From contig NZ_JAIOAO010000009.1 of the NCBI RefSeq assembly GCF_021190955.1, positions 1 to 64,000 on the forward strand: a DNA stretch of 64,000 nt, in the 5' to 3' direction. Position numbers and translations under genes: made by a program. Shown here in pieces: positions 44,411-53,527 of this stretch. The notes under the pieces are model-generated. The model was given only the letters and a program-made list of their open reading frames with translations, did no database searches and was not told the origin of the DNA. The DNA comes from Parachryseolinea silvisoli (GTDB lineage Bacteria; Bacteroidota; Bacteroidia; Cytophagales; Cyclobacteriaceae). The stretch's first letter is position 1. Every line of letters starts with the position of its first letter.

Positions 44411-45829
44411 TTATCGTTTTCTGACTTTTAGCGAGGTGGTTTCGTTGTCGATCACTTCGATGGCTTCGCCTGGCTCGATGTATTCACCGCGTGTAAAGGC
44501 GTCGTATACCTGGCCGTCAATGGTTACTTTGCCGCTTGGGCGCAATACGGTGTGGGCGACGCCCTGTTTGCCCGTCATGGATGTTTGATTAAAGTTGGCG
44601 GTGTAACCTTGTGTACTGTCTTGCGTGTCGGTCAGGGCCACACGCCGGAAGGCGCGGCTGTTCATGATGCGCGCGCTGCCCGCAAACAGCAGCACCATAC
44701 TGCCCACCATGCCGCCGAGGGCGGCGATAAGCGCCAGCAGCATGTCATTGGTAGGGACGAAGGAAAAATCAAACGCATCGTTGTTGATCATGATCAATAC
44801 CAGGGAGCCGAGTGTCAGGGTGATGCCGGCAATGCCTGCTACGCCAAAGCCCGGTATCAAAAACAATTCGACGCCGATCAGGGCAATGCCCGCCAGCAAG
44901 GTGAGAATCTCCCAGTTTTCGGCCAGGCCGTTGAGGTAATAGGGGACCAGGTATAATACCAGTGCGATCAGGGCCAACAATCCGGCCAATCCCAGGCCCG
45001 GCGCTTGTAGCTCGAAATATATACCTCCGAGGATGAAAAGGATCAGTATCCCGCTGATGAACGGGTTCATGAAAAAGTTTACAGTACTGTCGACAACCGA
45101 GAGCTCAAAGCGGTGCAGGGTGTAGTGGGTAATATGATTCTGGCGCAGCAGAGAGTCGATGGAGGTTACTTTTCCTTCGCAGTAGCCGTGGCGGATGGCT
45201 TCGTCGGTGGAGAAGGTAATGACCTGGCCAGGCTTTTTGATGCTGTCGAGCTCGATATTCTCGTCTACCATGGCTTCGGCGATGGTGGGGTTACGCCCGT
45301 TCTCCTGGGCGGTCGAGCGCATGATCGAGCGCATATAGGATTGATATTTGTCGGGGGCACGCTCGCCGTTGCCGGTGACGACGGTGGCCGCGCCGATGCT
45401 GGCCCCGGGGGCCATGTAAATGCTATCGCAGGCAATGGAGATCAGGGCGCCAGCCGAGGCAGCATCTGTGTTGATAAATACCCATACCGGCTTTTTTACC
45501 TGCATAAGCTTGTCGACGATGTCTTTAGCGTCGGTTAGCATGCCGCCGTAGGTGTCCATGTCGATCAGCACGATGTCGGCTTTTGTGTTTTCCGCCTCCC
45601 GCAGGGCGAGCTCTACATAACGCGCCATGCGTGTGTCGATTTCGTCGCGGATGCTGAGCACCAGCACATGCTTTTCCTGGGCGCTGACGGCGCCCGGCAC
45701 CAGCAGGGCGAGGCAAGCGACAAACCCGGCGATACGGGCTACCAATCTTTTAGGGTTAGAATTTTCCAATCTTTCAATCTTCAATACCTTGCATAAAAAT
45801 AGCCAAATTAAGACAGAGTTGGGGAGCAT
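44411..45829 (-). CDS. NfeD-type membrane serine protease (ClpP class)
   Basis: The product has a ClpP-like serine protease domain (about 55-260, with DTYGGMLTDAKDI and catalytic Ser125 in DAASAGAL), four membrane segments (about 270-395), and a C-terminal OB-fold NfeD domain ending RKR. The ATG at 45829 would overlap the divergent gene by 2 bases; an in-frame TTG at 45745, giving a clean signal peptide before GAVSAQEKH, is an equally good start. These proteases work with stomatin-type membrane proteins, none of which is in the window. Confidence 0.85.
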   Translation of the reverse strand: MLPNSVLIWLFLCKVLKIERLENSNPKRLVARIAGFVACLALLVPGAVSAQEKHVLVLSIRDEIDTRMARYVELALREAENTKADIVLIDMDTYGGMLTDAKDIVDKLMQVKKPVWVFINTDAASAGALISIACDSIYMAPGASIGAATVVTGNGERAPDKYQSYMRSIMRSTAQENGRNPTIAEAMVDENIELDSIKKPGQVITFSTDEAIRHGYCEGKVTSIDSLLRQNHITHYTLHRFELSVVDSTVNFFMNPFISGILILFILGGIYFELQAPGLGLAGLLALIALVLYLVPYYLNGLAENWEILTLLAGIALIGVELFLIPGFGVAGIAGITLTLGSLVLIMINNDAFDFSFVPTNDMLLALIAALGGMVGSMVLLFAGSARIMNSRAFRRVALTDTQDSTQGYTANFNQTSMTGKQGVAHTVLRPSGKVTIDGQVYDAFTRGEYIEPGEAIEVIDNETTSLKVRKR

Positions 45830-46607
45830 GCTGCAGCGGAAGTTTTCTCATGTATTCGATGGTGTTGTTTGGAACACGGTGGTGTTGCCCGACGAAAACG
45901 TACTTCTACTGGAAGTGCGCGACCACGCGCGCAAGCAGGTGACATTTTCTGCGCTGCACTACGATGATGACCGCTTCCTGTGGCATAGTAAGGTCCTGGA
46001 AGAGCCGTGGTGGGTAGCGCTGGCCGATGCCTCCGGGGGCATTGTGCTGATTACGCTCTACATCGATACCAATAATCCCGACCGCAAAGGTATGCTGGCC
46101 TATACACTGGCCGACCTGCAGTTGCTGTGGTGGCACAATGATTTTACGCTCGCCAGGCGACAGGGCGATTGTCTCTATGGATTTTCATCGGGCGTGGGTT
46201 CTAAACCGCTTGTGCTGGCGTTGCATTCCGGCAAGGAGATACCGGCCCCGACTACGTCGGGACCACTTGCCGCGGCGCCAGAGGAGAAGGTACTGCGGCC
46301 GCAACAATATGGCGATGGCACGGAGTATTTTAGAACGGTGGCAAAATTTTTACGGGAAAAGTTAAATTTATCGGTCGTTCTGTCGTTGGAATACGTGGAG
46401 TATAGTGGCAAGATTTTTATAGCATATTATGCGCAGGAGCAAAGCCTTGTCAGTCACCTTACGGTGTGGACCGATGCGGGTGAATTGTTACTGCAGGAAA
46501 AAACAGGTGAGCATCTGAAAGGAATCGGCCAGGATACTTTTTTCATCCTCTCGGGATGCTTATTTTTCGTGAAGAATAAACATGAGCTTATAAGCTATTT
46601 TTTATGA
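45828..46607 (+). CDS. DUF4905 family protein
   Basis: The 259-aa product begins MLQRKFSHVFDGVVWNTVV and matches the Bacteroidota DUF4905 family (VSFSAL-like segment and W-rich N-terminal half, LEEPWWVALADA). It has no signal peptide and its function is unknown. I chose the ATG at 45828, as the longer frame overlaps the NfeD gene on the other strand. Its stop overlaps the start of the LysM gene (ATGA). Confidence 0.85.
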   Translation: MLQRKFSHVFDGVVWNTVVLPDENVLLLEVRDHARKQVTFSALHYDDDRFLWHSKVLEEPWWVALADASGGIVLITLYIDTNNPDRKGMLAYTLADLQLLWWHNDFTLARRQGDCLYGFSSGVGSKPLVLALHSGKEIPAPTTSGPLAAAPEEKVLRPQQYGDGTEYFRTVAKFLREKLNLSVVLSLEYVEYSGKIFIAYYAQEQSLVSHLTVWTDAGELLLQEKTGEHLKGIGQDTFFILSGCLFFVKNKHELISYFL

Positions 46608-47737
46608 TAAATGTATTGATCTACGCGGGTGCTTTATTTTTTCAGCCGCAGGCTTATGATTCACTGGGTATCGAAACTGTGAACGGTAAAATCTTTGTCG
46701 TACACCGGGTGGAAGAAAAAGAAACGCTGTATGGCATTTCAAAACGGTACGGCACTACCGTCGATGCCATTGTACAATACAACCCTGATGCGGCCTCCGG
46801 GCTGGGCACGGGGCAGATATTAAAAGTACCCTACACCAAGCCGACCACGAATCGTGCGACGACGGTGACCACTACACCGGCTACAGGTCGTGGTGGCGTC
46901 ATTCACGTGGTGGCGGCGCGCGAGACGATGTTTTCGATTTCGAAAGCCTACGGCGTGACGGTAGATGAGCTGAAGCAATGGAACAACCTGACCGATAACG
47001 CACTTTCGCCCGGGCAGGAGCTTGTTATCAAACGTCGCAATACGACGACGGGCACCACGCCGTCTGAAAATGTGACTACGGTAGCACCAACAGCATCGGG
47101 TAAAGGTGTGCATACGGTGGAGGCAAAAGAGACACTTTTTTCGATCGCAACGAAGCATGGAATCAGCGTACAACAGCTGAAGGATTGGAATCATCTTACC
47201 AACAACGAGATCAGCATTGGTCAAACGCTGGCAGTGAAACAACCGTCGGGACAAACTACGCCGGCCGAAGAGCCACGCACTCCGCCGTCGTATACCAGCA
47301 CAACGCCTACTACAAACACAACTACGCCAACGCCTACACCGGTAAAACATGATCCACCGGCGGTAACAGAAACGCCGCGCGAGAAGACGGAGCCCGTGGC
47401 AGTAAAACAACAACCTGTTGAACCCAAGACCACGACGATTCGCGTGTATGACGGCGTGAAGAACAGTGACGAAGTAATGGAGTCGGGGTTGGCGGAGCTG
47501 ATAGAGGGTACGGAAGGTAATCGTAAGTATCTGGCGTTGCACCGCACGGCGCCGGTGGGCACGATTCTCAAGATCAAAAACGAGATGAACAACCGCGAGG
47601 TGTTTGTACGCGTGATGGGCAAGCTGCCCGATACGGCGATGACTGACAAACTCATCATCAAAATATCCAAATCGGCATATGACCGGCTGGGCGCGATCGA
47701 TGCGCGCTTCCGAGTCGAAGTAACGTACTATAAATAA
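46604..47737 (+). CDS. LysM-repeat protein with C-terminal RlpA-like barrel
   Basis: The 377-aa product has three LysM domains (about 32-75, 103-146, 167-208; for example EEKETLYGISKRYGTTVDAI), a long Thr/Pro linker (about 212-270), and a C-terminal region (about 280-377, ALHRTAPVGTILKIKNEMNN and VRVMGKLPDTAMTD) similar to the double-psi barrel of RlpA. LysM binds peptidoglycan, so this is probably a periplasmic wall-binding protein or glycan-cleaving enzyme. The N-terminus is hydrophobic and may be a signal peptide. Confidence 0.82.
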   Translation: MINVLIYAGALFFQPQAYDSLGIETVNGKIFVVHRVEEKETLYGISKRYGTTVDAIVQYNPDAASGLGTGQILKVPYTKPTTNRATTVTTTPATGRGGVIHVVAARETMFSISKAYGVTVDELKQWNNLTDNALSPGQELVIKRRNTTTGTTPSENVTTVAPTASGKGVHTVEAKETLFSIATKHGISVQQLKDWNHLTNNEISIGQTLAVKQPSGQTTPAEEPRTPPSYTSTTPTTNTTTPTPTPVKHDPPAVTETPREKTEPVAVKQQPVEPKTTTIRVYDGVKNSDEVMESGLAELIEGTEGNRKYLALHRTAPVGTILKIKNEMNNREVFVRVMGKLPDTAMTDKLIIKISKSAYDRLGAIDARFRVEVTYYK

Positions 47738-47739
47738 AG

Positions 47740-47771
47740 AAAAAGCCCGGTGATGACACCGGGCTTTTTTT
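47740..47771. terminator. Terminator between the LysM gene and the isomerase gene
   Basis: AAAAGCCCGGTG / CACCGGGCTTTT forms a 12-bp stem with a 4-base loop and A/T flanks on both sides, so it can serve both convergent genes. Confidence 0.85.
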
Positions 47772-47791
47772 ATGGTCGTTGTTGGGGTTGA

Positions 47792-48262
47792 TTAGTGATG
47801 ATGACCACCCTCGCCGTGTACGTGGCCATGCGCCAGCTCGTCGGAAGAAGCTTCGCGCACATCCATTACTTCTACGTCGAAGTTCAGCTCGACACCCGCC
47901 AGCTCGTGGTTGGCATCCACCGTAACGGAGTCCTGGCCCACTTCTGTTACCGTTACCACGCCGCCCTGGCCGGTAGAGAACTTCATGCCAGCACGTACGG
48001 GCTGATCGCCAAACGCCGACTTGGGTACTTGCTGTACCATCGACGGGTCTTTATGACCGTAACCTTTATCCGGAGAGATCTTCAGCTCGAGCTTATCACC
48101 CTTCTTTTTTCCTTCCAGGCCTTCTTCCATGCCCGGAATCAGGTTTCCGATGCCGTGGATATAATACAAAGGTTCACGGCCGTCGCTGGTGTCGATGACT
48201 GTACCTGCGTTGTCGCGAAGCGTATAGTGGATCGCGGCAACCTTGTTTTTTGTGATTTGCAT
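47792..48262 (-). CDS. FKBP-type peptidyl-prolyl isomerase (SlyD-like)
   Basis: The 156-aa product begins MQITKNKVAAIHYTLRD, then IDTSDGREPLYYIHGIGNLI and LIPGMEEGLEGKKKGD, the FKBP/IF architecture of SlyD-type isomerases, which catalyse proline isomerisation and assist folding. It ends with a His-rich tail (HGHVHGEGGHHH) that could bind metals. I used the ATG at 48262; the extra upstream frame is not conserved in type. Confidence 0.92.
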   Translation of the reverse strand: MQITKNKVAAIHYTLRDNAGTVIDTSDGREPLYYIHGIGNLIPGMEEGLEGKKKGDKLELKISPDKGYGHKDPSMVQQVPKSAFGDQPVRAGMKFSTGQGGVVTVTEVGQDSVTVDANHELAGVELNFDVEVMDVREASSDELAHGHVHGEGGHHH

Positions 48263-48437
48263 GCATAAAGGTAAAAAAAAAATTGTACCGCAACTCCGGA
48301 TGACCGGCACCGATGGGTTGCGATAAATGCGCTTAATTCTGTACCGGAAACGTTTGCCCCCTGTTTTTGGAACATTTGCCAACCCTCGTTTCTGCGCCAA
48401 AATCGAAACTTTCCTGCCTAAATCGATTGCGTAAAGA

Positions 48438-48590
48438 ATGTTCTCCTGGTTCACCCGCTTCAAGCAAACGCGCCGCCTGGCCGCTCAAAAAGATTACCGC
48501 AGGGCAGCCTGGCTGTTTTTTCTGGAGGTGAGCGTCGGGGCATTCCTACTGATCTTCTTTCTGCTGATGGTGAAGATATTCCTGGACTAA
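48438..48590 (+). CDS. Small membrane protein, unrecognised
   Basis: The frame is read by eye: MFSWFTRFKQTRRLAAQKDY then RRAAWLFFLEVSVGAF and a hydrophobic stretch ending KIFLD, 50 aa. Basic N-terminus with one membrane segment near the C-terminus (about 25-48). It lies 30 bases upstream of the susC start, so it may be the first gene of the PUL or a leader peptide. I do not recognise it and the coding call rests on uninterrupted frame and residue pattern only. Confidence 0.55.
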   Translation: MFSWFTRFKQTRRLAAQKDYRRAAWLFFLEVSVGAFLLIFFLLMVKIFLD

Positions 48591-48620
48591 GTAGCTCAAT
48601 CAAATTAAACCCTAAACAGT

Positions 48621-51600
48621 ATGACGTGTAAACCTCTACAAAATCCTTGCAGGCGCCTCATCGGACTGCTCGTGTGGCTGTTGCTCCTGGGGCCCCTGGC
48701 CCACGCGCAGCTCGCCACCGTCAGCGGCGTGGTGAAAGACCCTGCCGGCAATGCCATTCCGGGCGCCAACGTGTTGGTAAAAGATACCAACACCGGCACC
48801 ATTACCAACGCCGACGGCGCCTACCGTATTGACGTAGCGCCCGACGCTATTCTACAAGTCCGGTTCATCGGCTACACCACGCAAGATGTAGCGGTCAACA
48901 ATCAGACAACCGTGAATGTTACCCTGGTCGAAGATGTTTCGACGCTCAACGAAGTTGTGGTAATTGGTTACGGCGAAGTTCGCAAGAGTGACCTGACCGG
49001 TGCTGTGGGCGGTGTGACGGCGAAAGACCTCAACCTCACCGGCATCTCGAATATTACTCAGGCGCTGCAAGGCCGCATTGCCGGGGTACAGGTGAACCAG
49101 AGCGACGGCGCTCCCGGGGCGGGTATCAGCATTCAGGTGCGTGGAGGCAACTCGTTTTCCAGTAGTACGGAACCCCTGTATGTCATCGATGGTATACCTT
49201 TTACCACGGGTAACTCGCCGACCAGTAACACTGAGCGAGGCGAGCGACAGATGCTCAATCCGCTGGGTTTTATCAATCCGCAGGATATCGAGTCTATACA
49301 AGTGTTGAAAGATGCCTCGGCTACTGCCATCTATGGCTCCCGTGGCGCCAATGGCGTGGTGCTCATTACAACGAAGAAAGGACGTGCAGGCGAAGATAAG
49401 ATCGAGTTCAATGTGAACTATGGTATTTCGCAAGTGGTCAAGCAGATTGACATGCTGAACGGGTATGATTATGCGAACTACCAACTGGAGGGCAATCGTA
49501 ACTATAGTTCGTATGAAGGGGTGCAATATACCCCCGACTTTAACGGCCAATGGAATGTGAACTCCGCGGGCGACTCGACTTATCAGCCTACACCACAGGA
49601 TTTTCTCGACGGCTACCTCGGTGGTGGGACGAACTGGCAGGATATGATCTTCCAGAACGGTTCTACGGCGGACTATACGTTGTCGGCGTCGGGTGGTAAC
49701 GAGAAAGGTAATTATATGATCTCCGGTAATTACTTCAAGCAGGAGGGTACTATTCTGGGCTCGGGCTATGACCGTCTGGCGGTGCGGGCCAATGTAAACC
49801 GTAACCTGAAAGACTGGTTAACCATCGGCACCAGCTTGCAATTCGGTCTGGGTGATTATAATATGGCCAAGACCAATGCGGACGACCGTGGTCTGATCTG
49901 GTCGTCGCTGGTGTTTCCGCCTTCGCAGCCCATCTATTCTAATGGAGCTTCGGGGTATAGCACCATCAGCTGGCTTGCACCCAACCCGTGGCTGTCGATA
50001 AACTCGACAAAGAACGACTTCCGGAACATGACGTTCTTTAATGCTAACTATATCGAGCTGAAGTTGCTGCCGTTTCTGAAGTTCCGCCAGAATATTGGGT
50101 ATAACTTTTCGTCGTGGGACCGCAAGGCGTTTTACGGCAAGTATACCTGGGAAGGCCAGGCGTTCGGTGGCGTAGCACAGACAAGCTCCAACACCTGGGC
50201 CAAGAATACGTATGAGTCGCTGTTGATGTTTGATAAGGCGTTTGGCACGGATCATACCATCAATGCCGTGGCAGGTCTGACGGCAGAGATCGAGAACTAC
50301 GAAGACGAGTCGGTGGAGGTGCGCAATTTTAAGCTGGATGTAAATGGCTACAACGACCTGAACGCAGGCTCGGATCGTCAGCAGCCGCGCAACTTCAAAG
50401 GCCGCAATACATTGCTGTCGACGCTTGCGCGTGTGAACTATGCTTATAAGGACAAGTATCTGTTGACTGCTTCGTTCCGCCGTGACGGTTCGAGCAAGTT
50501 TACGGAGAACAACAAGTGGGCTACCTTTAAGTCATTTGCCCTGGCGTGGAAACTTTCGGAAGAGCAGTTTATTCAACAGCTGGGTATATTCAGCGACCTG
50601 AAACTGCGCGGGAGCTATGGCGAGACGGGCAACCAGTCCATCGGCGCTTATTCCACGATTACCAAGCTCACGCTTGGGCAGGCAGCTTTTAACGGCGCCA
50701 TCGTCAGCGCGCTGGTAGACGGCACGCCGGGTAACGAAAACCTGGTATGGGAAACGACGAAGCAAGTAGACGCCGGGTTGGATATAGGCTTGCTGAACGG
50801 GCGTGTGAGCCTGACAGTGGACGTCTATCAAAAGAAGACCCGCGACCTGTTGCAGCAGTTACAAATACCCATGAGTACGGGCTTTGCCAACATTCAGGCC
50901 AACTTCGGGACCGTGGAGAACCGTGGATTGGAATTGTCGCTTACCGGCAAGGCCATTGCGCGTAACAATCTGCAATGGGATATAAGCGGTAACATCGCTT
51001 TTAATCGCAATGAGATTCAGGATCTGCTGGACGATCAGTTTGCCACGCGTCTGGGATATGCCATCGACAATATCTTCATCTTCCGCAATGGTCAGCCTGT
51101 CGGGGCGGTATATGGCAGTGTGACGGATGGTTTCTATGATAACGAAGCGGAAGTGATGGCTGATCCCTACTATGCCAGCCTGCCGGTGGAGAGCCGGGAG
51201 AAAACAGTACGCTCTAAAATCGGCGAGCAGAAGTATAAAGATCTGGATGGTGTTCAGGGAATCGGTGATGGTGACCGTACGATCATCGGCAATACTAACC
51301 CCGACTATACCTTCGGACTGACCAACACCTTCAACTACAAACGGTTTACACTCAACGTCTTTTTGCAGGGTGTGATGGGTAACGACATCGTAAACTACAA
51401 CCTGGCCAACATGCGCATGGGTAAATATCAGAACATCCCCCAGTTTATGTATGACGGCCGCTGGACGGCGGAGAACCCCGAGCGGGCCACTCAGCCCAAG
51501 CCTAACTGGTCGGAGGCCCGCATCTGGCGCTTCTCCGATCGTGAGATTGAAGACGGCTCATATGTTCGTATGAAGAACATCTCGCTGGGGTATACCTGGG

Positions 51601-51788
51601 CGCCCCGGTTCAAGTATATTCAGTCGATCTACCTGTATGGTAACATTACCAACCTCTTTACCATTACCGATTACAGCTGGTACGATCCGGATGTAAACGG
51701 GTTTGGGTCTGACGCCCGTCGCGGTGTTGACCTGGCGTCGTATCCCAGCAGCCGCACGTACTCGCTGGGACTTAAGGTAACCTTATAA
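48621..51788 (+). CDS. susC: SusC/RagA-type TonB-dependent outer-membrane transporter
   Basis: The 1055-aa product has a signal peptide (cleaved near AHAQ), an N-terminal CarboxypepD_reg-like domain (about 32-110), a plug domain (about 120-230, TonB-box-like NEVVVIGYGEVRKSD) and a 22-strand barrel. It brings oligosaccharides across the outer membrane in partnership with the SusD lipoprotein encoded 18 bases downstream. It is the core of the PUL. Confidence 0.95.
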   Translation: MTCKPLQNPCRRLIGLLVWLLLLGPLAHAQLATVSGVVKDPAGNAIPGANVLVKDTNTGTITNADGAYRIDVAPDAILQVRFIGYTTQDVAVNNQTTVNVTLVEDVSTLNEVVVIGYGEVRKSDLTGAVGGVTAKDLNLTGISNITQALQGRIAGVQVNQSDGAPGAGISIQVRGGNSFSSSTEPLYVIDGIPFTTGNSPTSNTERGERQMLNPLGFINPQDIESIQVLKDASATAIYGSRGANGVVLITTKKGRAGEDKIEFNVNYGISQVVKQIDMLNGYDYANYQLEGNRNYSSYEGVQYTPDFNGQWNVNSAGDSTYQPTPQDFLDGYLGGGTNWQDMIFQNGSTADYTLSASGGNEKGNYMISGNYFKQEGTILGSGYDRLAVRANVNRNLKDWLTIGTSLQFGLGDYNMAKTNADDRGLIWSSLVFPPSQPIYSNGASGYSTISWLAPNPWLSINSTKNDFRNMTFFNANYIELKLLPFLKFRQNIGYNFSSWDRKAFYGKYTWEGQAFGGVAQTSSNTWAKNTYESLLMFDKAFGTDHTINAVAGLTAEIENYEDESVEVRNFKLDVNGYNDLNAGSDRQQPRNFKGRNTLLSTLARVNYAYKDKYLLTASFRRDGSSKFTENNKWATFKSFALAWKLSEEQFIQQLGIFSDLKLRGSYGETGNQSIGAYSTITKLTLGQAAFNGAIVSALVDGTPGNENLVWETTKQVDAGLDIGLLNGRVSLTVDVYQKKTRDLLQQLQIPMSTGFANIQANFGTVENRGLELSLTGKAIARNNLQWDISGNIAFNRNEIQDLLDDQFATRLGYAIDNIFIFRNGQPVGAVYGSVTDGFYDNEAEVMADPYYASLPVESREKTVRSKIGEQKYKDLDGVQGIGDGDRTIIGNTNPDYTFGLTNTFNYKRFTLNVFLQGVMGNDIVNYNLANMRMGKYQNIPQFMYDGRWTAENPERATQPKPNWSEARIWRFSDREIEDGSYVRMKNISLGYTWAPRFKYIQSIYLYGNITNLFTITDYSWYDPDVNGFGSDARRGVDLASYPSSRTYSLGLKVTL

Positions 51789-51805
51789 CTTCTACGCACA
51801 CAACG

Positions 51806-53491
51806 ATGAAATCATTCAATAAAATATTTGTGCTCTGCCTGCTCTTACAGTTTGTAGCATGCAGTGATTTTTTGGAGGAGAAAGCATACTCCATCTTGCG
51901 TCCGGACAGCATCGAAGACAACGAATCGAGTGCTAAAATGATGATCGACGGTGCGCTGAGCACCATCGGAGGCGACCTATACTTTCAGTGGGGCATCTGG
52001 CACCGTGTTACGAACTTCGACGGTGACTATGAAACCGGTCCCGACTGGGGCATGAAGGAGCTCGGTACGGGCAACTGGCAGTCGTATGGTGATATGTTTC
52101 GTCTCTGGCAAGGCCCGTATTTGTTGGCCGAGCGCGCTACGTCGGCGATTAGCACCATCGACGGTATGAGCTTCGATCGTGCAAAGCAGAATCACTATAT
52201 GGGGCAGGCATACTTCCTGCGCGCGTGGGCATATTTTAACCTGGTGCAAGGGTATGGTGGTGTGCCGATCTTCCGGCAGACGGTGGTGCAAGGCGCCGAG
52301 CCACAACAGCCGCGTGCGTCCGTACAAGAAACCTATGATTTTATTATCAGTGACTTAAAACGCGCCGAGTCCCTGATGTTCTCCAAGGCCGATGCGGAAG
52401 ATAATACGTTGAGCCGCGGTGCCGCGCAAGCCCTGCTGGCCAAGGTATATTTAACGATGGCTTCGGGGGCGTTGACTGGAGCGGAGGTTACGGTCAAGGG
52501 TGGTCCGGCGGTAATATCCGTGGGTGGTCCCAATGATCCGGATGAAGTAATCGCGGAACCCGCTACGATTACGTTTGCCAAGAACGTCGTCGCGGGACAC
52601 GAGTCTATGGATGCACAGGCATACTTCGACTCTGCGCGCGTAAAAGCCCGTGAGCTGATCGATAGTGAAGAGTATGATTTGTTTCCGACGTATGCCGACG
52701 TGTGGAAAAAAGAGAATCGCTTCCAGGTAGAACACATCTGGTCACTGCATTCCATTGCCAACGATGCTGTGTTTCGCAATGTCGTGTCGCACGAATTTGC
52801 GGGCTCTTATAAAACGACAACAGGCGATGAACTACAAGGTGCCGTGTATGGCATGCGCATACACTGGTACGAGCTTTTTGAAGACAACGATCAGCGTATT
52901 ACGGAAGGTGTGAACCATCGCTGGTATCAATGGGGCGCGTGGCGCATGTATCCGCTGAAAGATACGGCCCGCCGGCATGAGCCCAACCCGCCTTACGGCT
53001 GGACGCCCAATGACGAGGCGCTGACCAATACGGGTGCCATGCGGGCCATCTTGCGCAAGTTCGAAGGTGTAAGCGACCGTAATACCGAGAATAGCGACTT
53101 CGCCTACCCCTTCCTGCGCTTTGCCGACGTACTGCTGGTATATGCCGAGGCAGAGAACGAAGTGAACGGCCCGACAACCGAGGCCTACGGTGCATTGGAC
53201 CGCGTGCGTACGCGCAGCGGTGCCACGGCGGCGCTGTCCATGACAAAGCAGCAGTTCCGCTCGTTTGTACTGGAAGAACGTGCCCGCGAGCTGGCCATGG
53301 AAGGTGGCCGCCGCTGGGATCTGCTGCGGTGGGGTATATACTTACAGGTTATGAATGCTGTGGATGTTGACGAAAACAACGTCATCAAACGCCGGGAAGA
53401 AAAGCACCTATTGTTCCCCTTACCGCTGGGCGAGCTGAATGCCAATAAGAACCTGGGCGGACCCAACAACGGACAGAATCCCGGCTGGTAA
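51806..53491 (+). CDS. susD: SusD/RagB-type surface glycan-binding lipoprotein
   Basis: The 561-aa product has a lipoprotein signal ending VAC (Cys19), and SusD/RagB features: FLEEKAYS near the start, an AYFLRAWAYFNLVQGYGGVPIF helix-turn region, and the C-terminal FVLEERARELAMEGGRRWDLLRWG segment. It forms the lid of the SusC transporter and captures the glycan at the cell surface. Confidence 0.95.
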   Translation: MKSFNKIFVLCLLLQFVACSDFLEEKAYSILRPDSIEDNESSAKMMIDGALSTIGGDLYFQWGIWHRVTNFDGDYETGPDWGMKELGTGNWQSYGDMFRLWQGPYLLAERATSAISTIDGMSFDRAKQNHYMGQAYFLRAWAYFNLVQGYGGVPIFRQTVVQGAEPQQPRASVQETYDFIISDLKRAESLMFSKADAEDNTLSRGAAQALLAKVYLTMASGALTGAEVTVKGGPAVISVGGPNDPDEVIAEPATITFAKNVVAGHESMDAQAYFDSARVKARELIDSEEYDLFPTYADVWKKENRFQVEHIWSLHSIANDAVFRNVVSHEFAGSYKTTTGDELQGAVYGMRIHWYELFEDNDQRITEGVNHRWYQWGAWRMYPLKDTARRHEPNPPYGWTPNDEALTNTGAMRAILRKFEGVSDRNTENSDFAYPFLRFADVLLVYAEAENEVNGPTTEAYGALDRVRTRSGATAALSMTKQQFRSFVLEERARELAMEGGRRWDLLRWGIYLQVMNAVDVDENNVIKRREEKHLLFPLPLGELNANKNLGGPNNGQNPGW

Positions 53492-53527
53492 GCGTGGGCA
53501 TGTTTCCATCAAAAAAAGAAATACAGT

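Noticed and set aside
48266-48293. Promoter-like TTG-N17-TACCTTTA before the SlyD-like gene (minus strand)
   Set aside because: The last base of the -7 element is wrong, the spacer is short, and the element would sit almost on the ATG; chance is likely.
48601-48620. Search for a CRISPR array or tRNA near the PUL start
   Set aside because: No repeat-spacer pattern and no cloverleaf with CCA-type ends were found there or elsewhere in the window.
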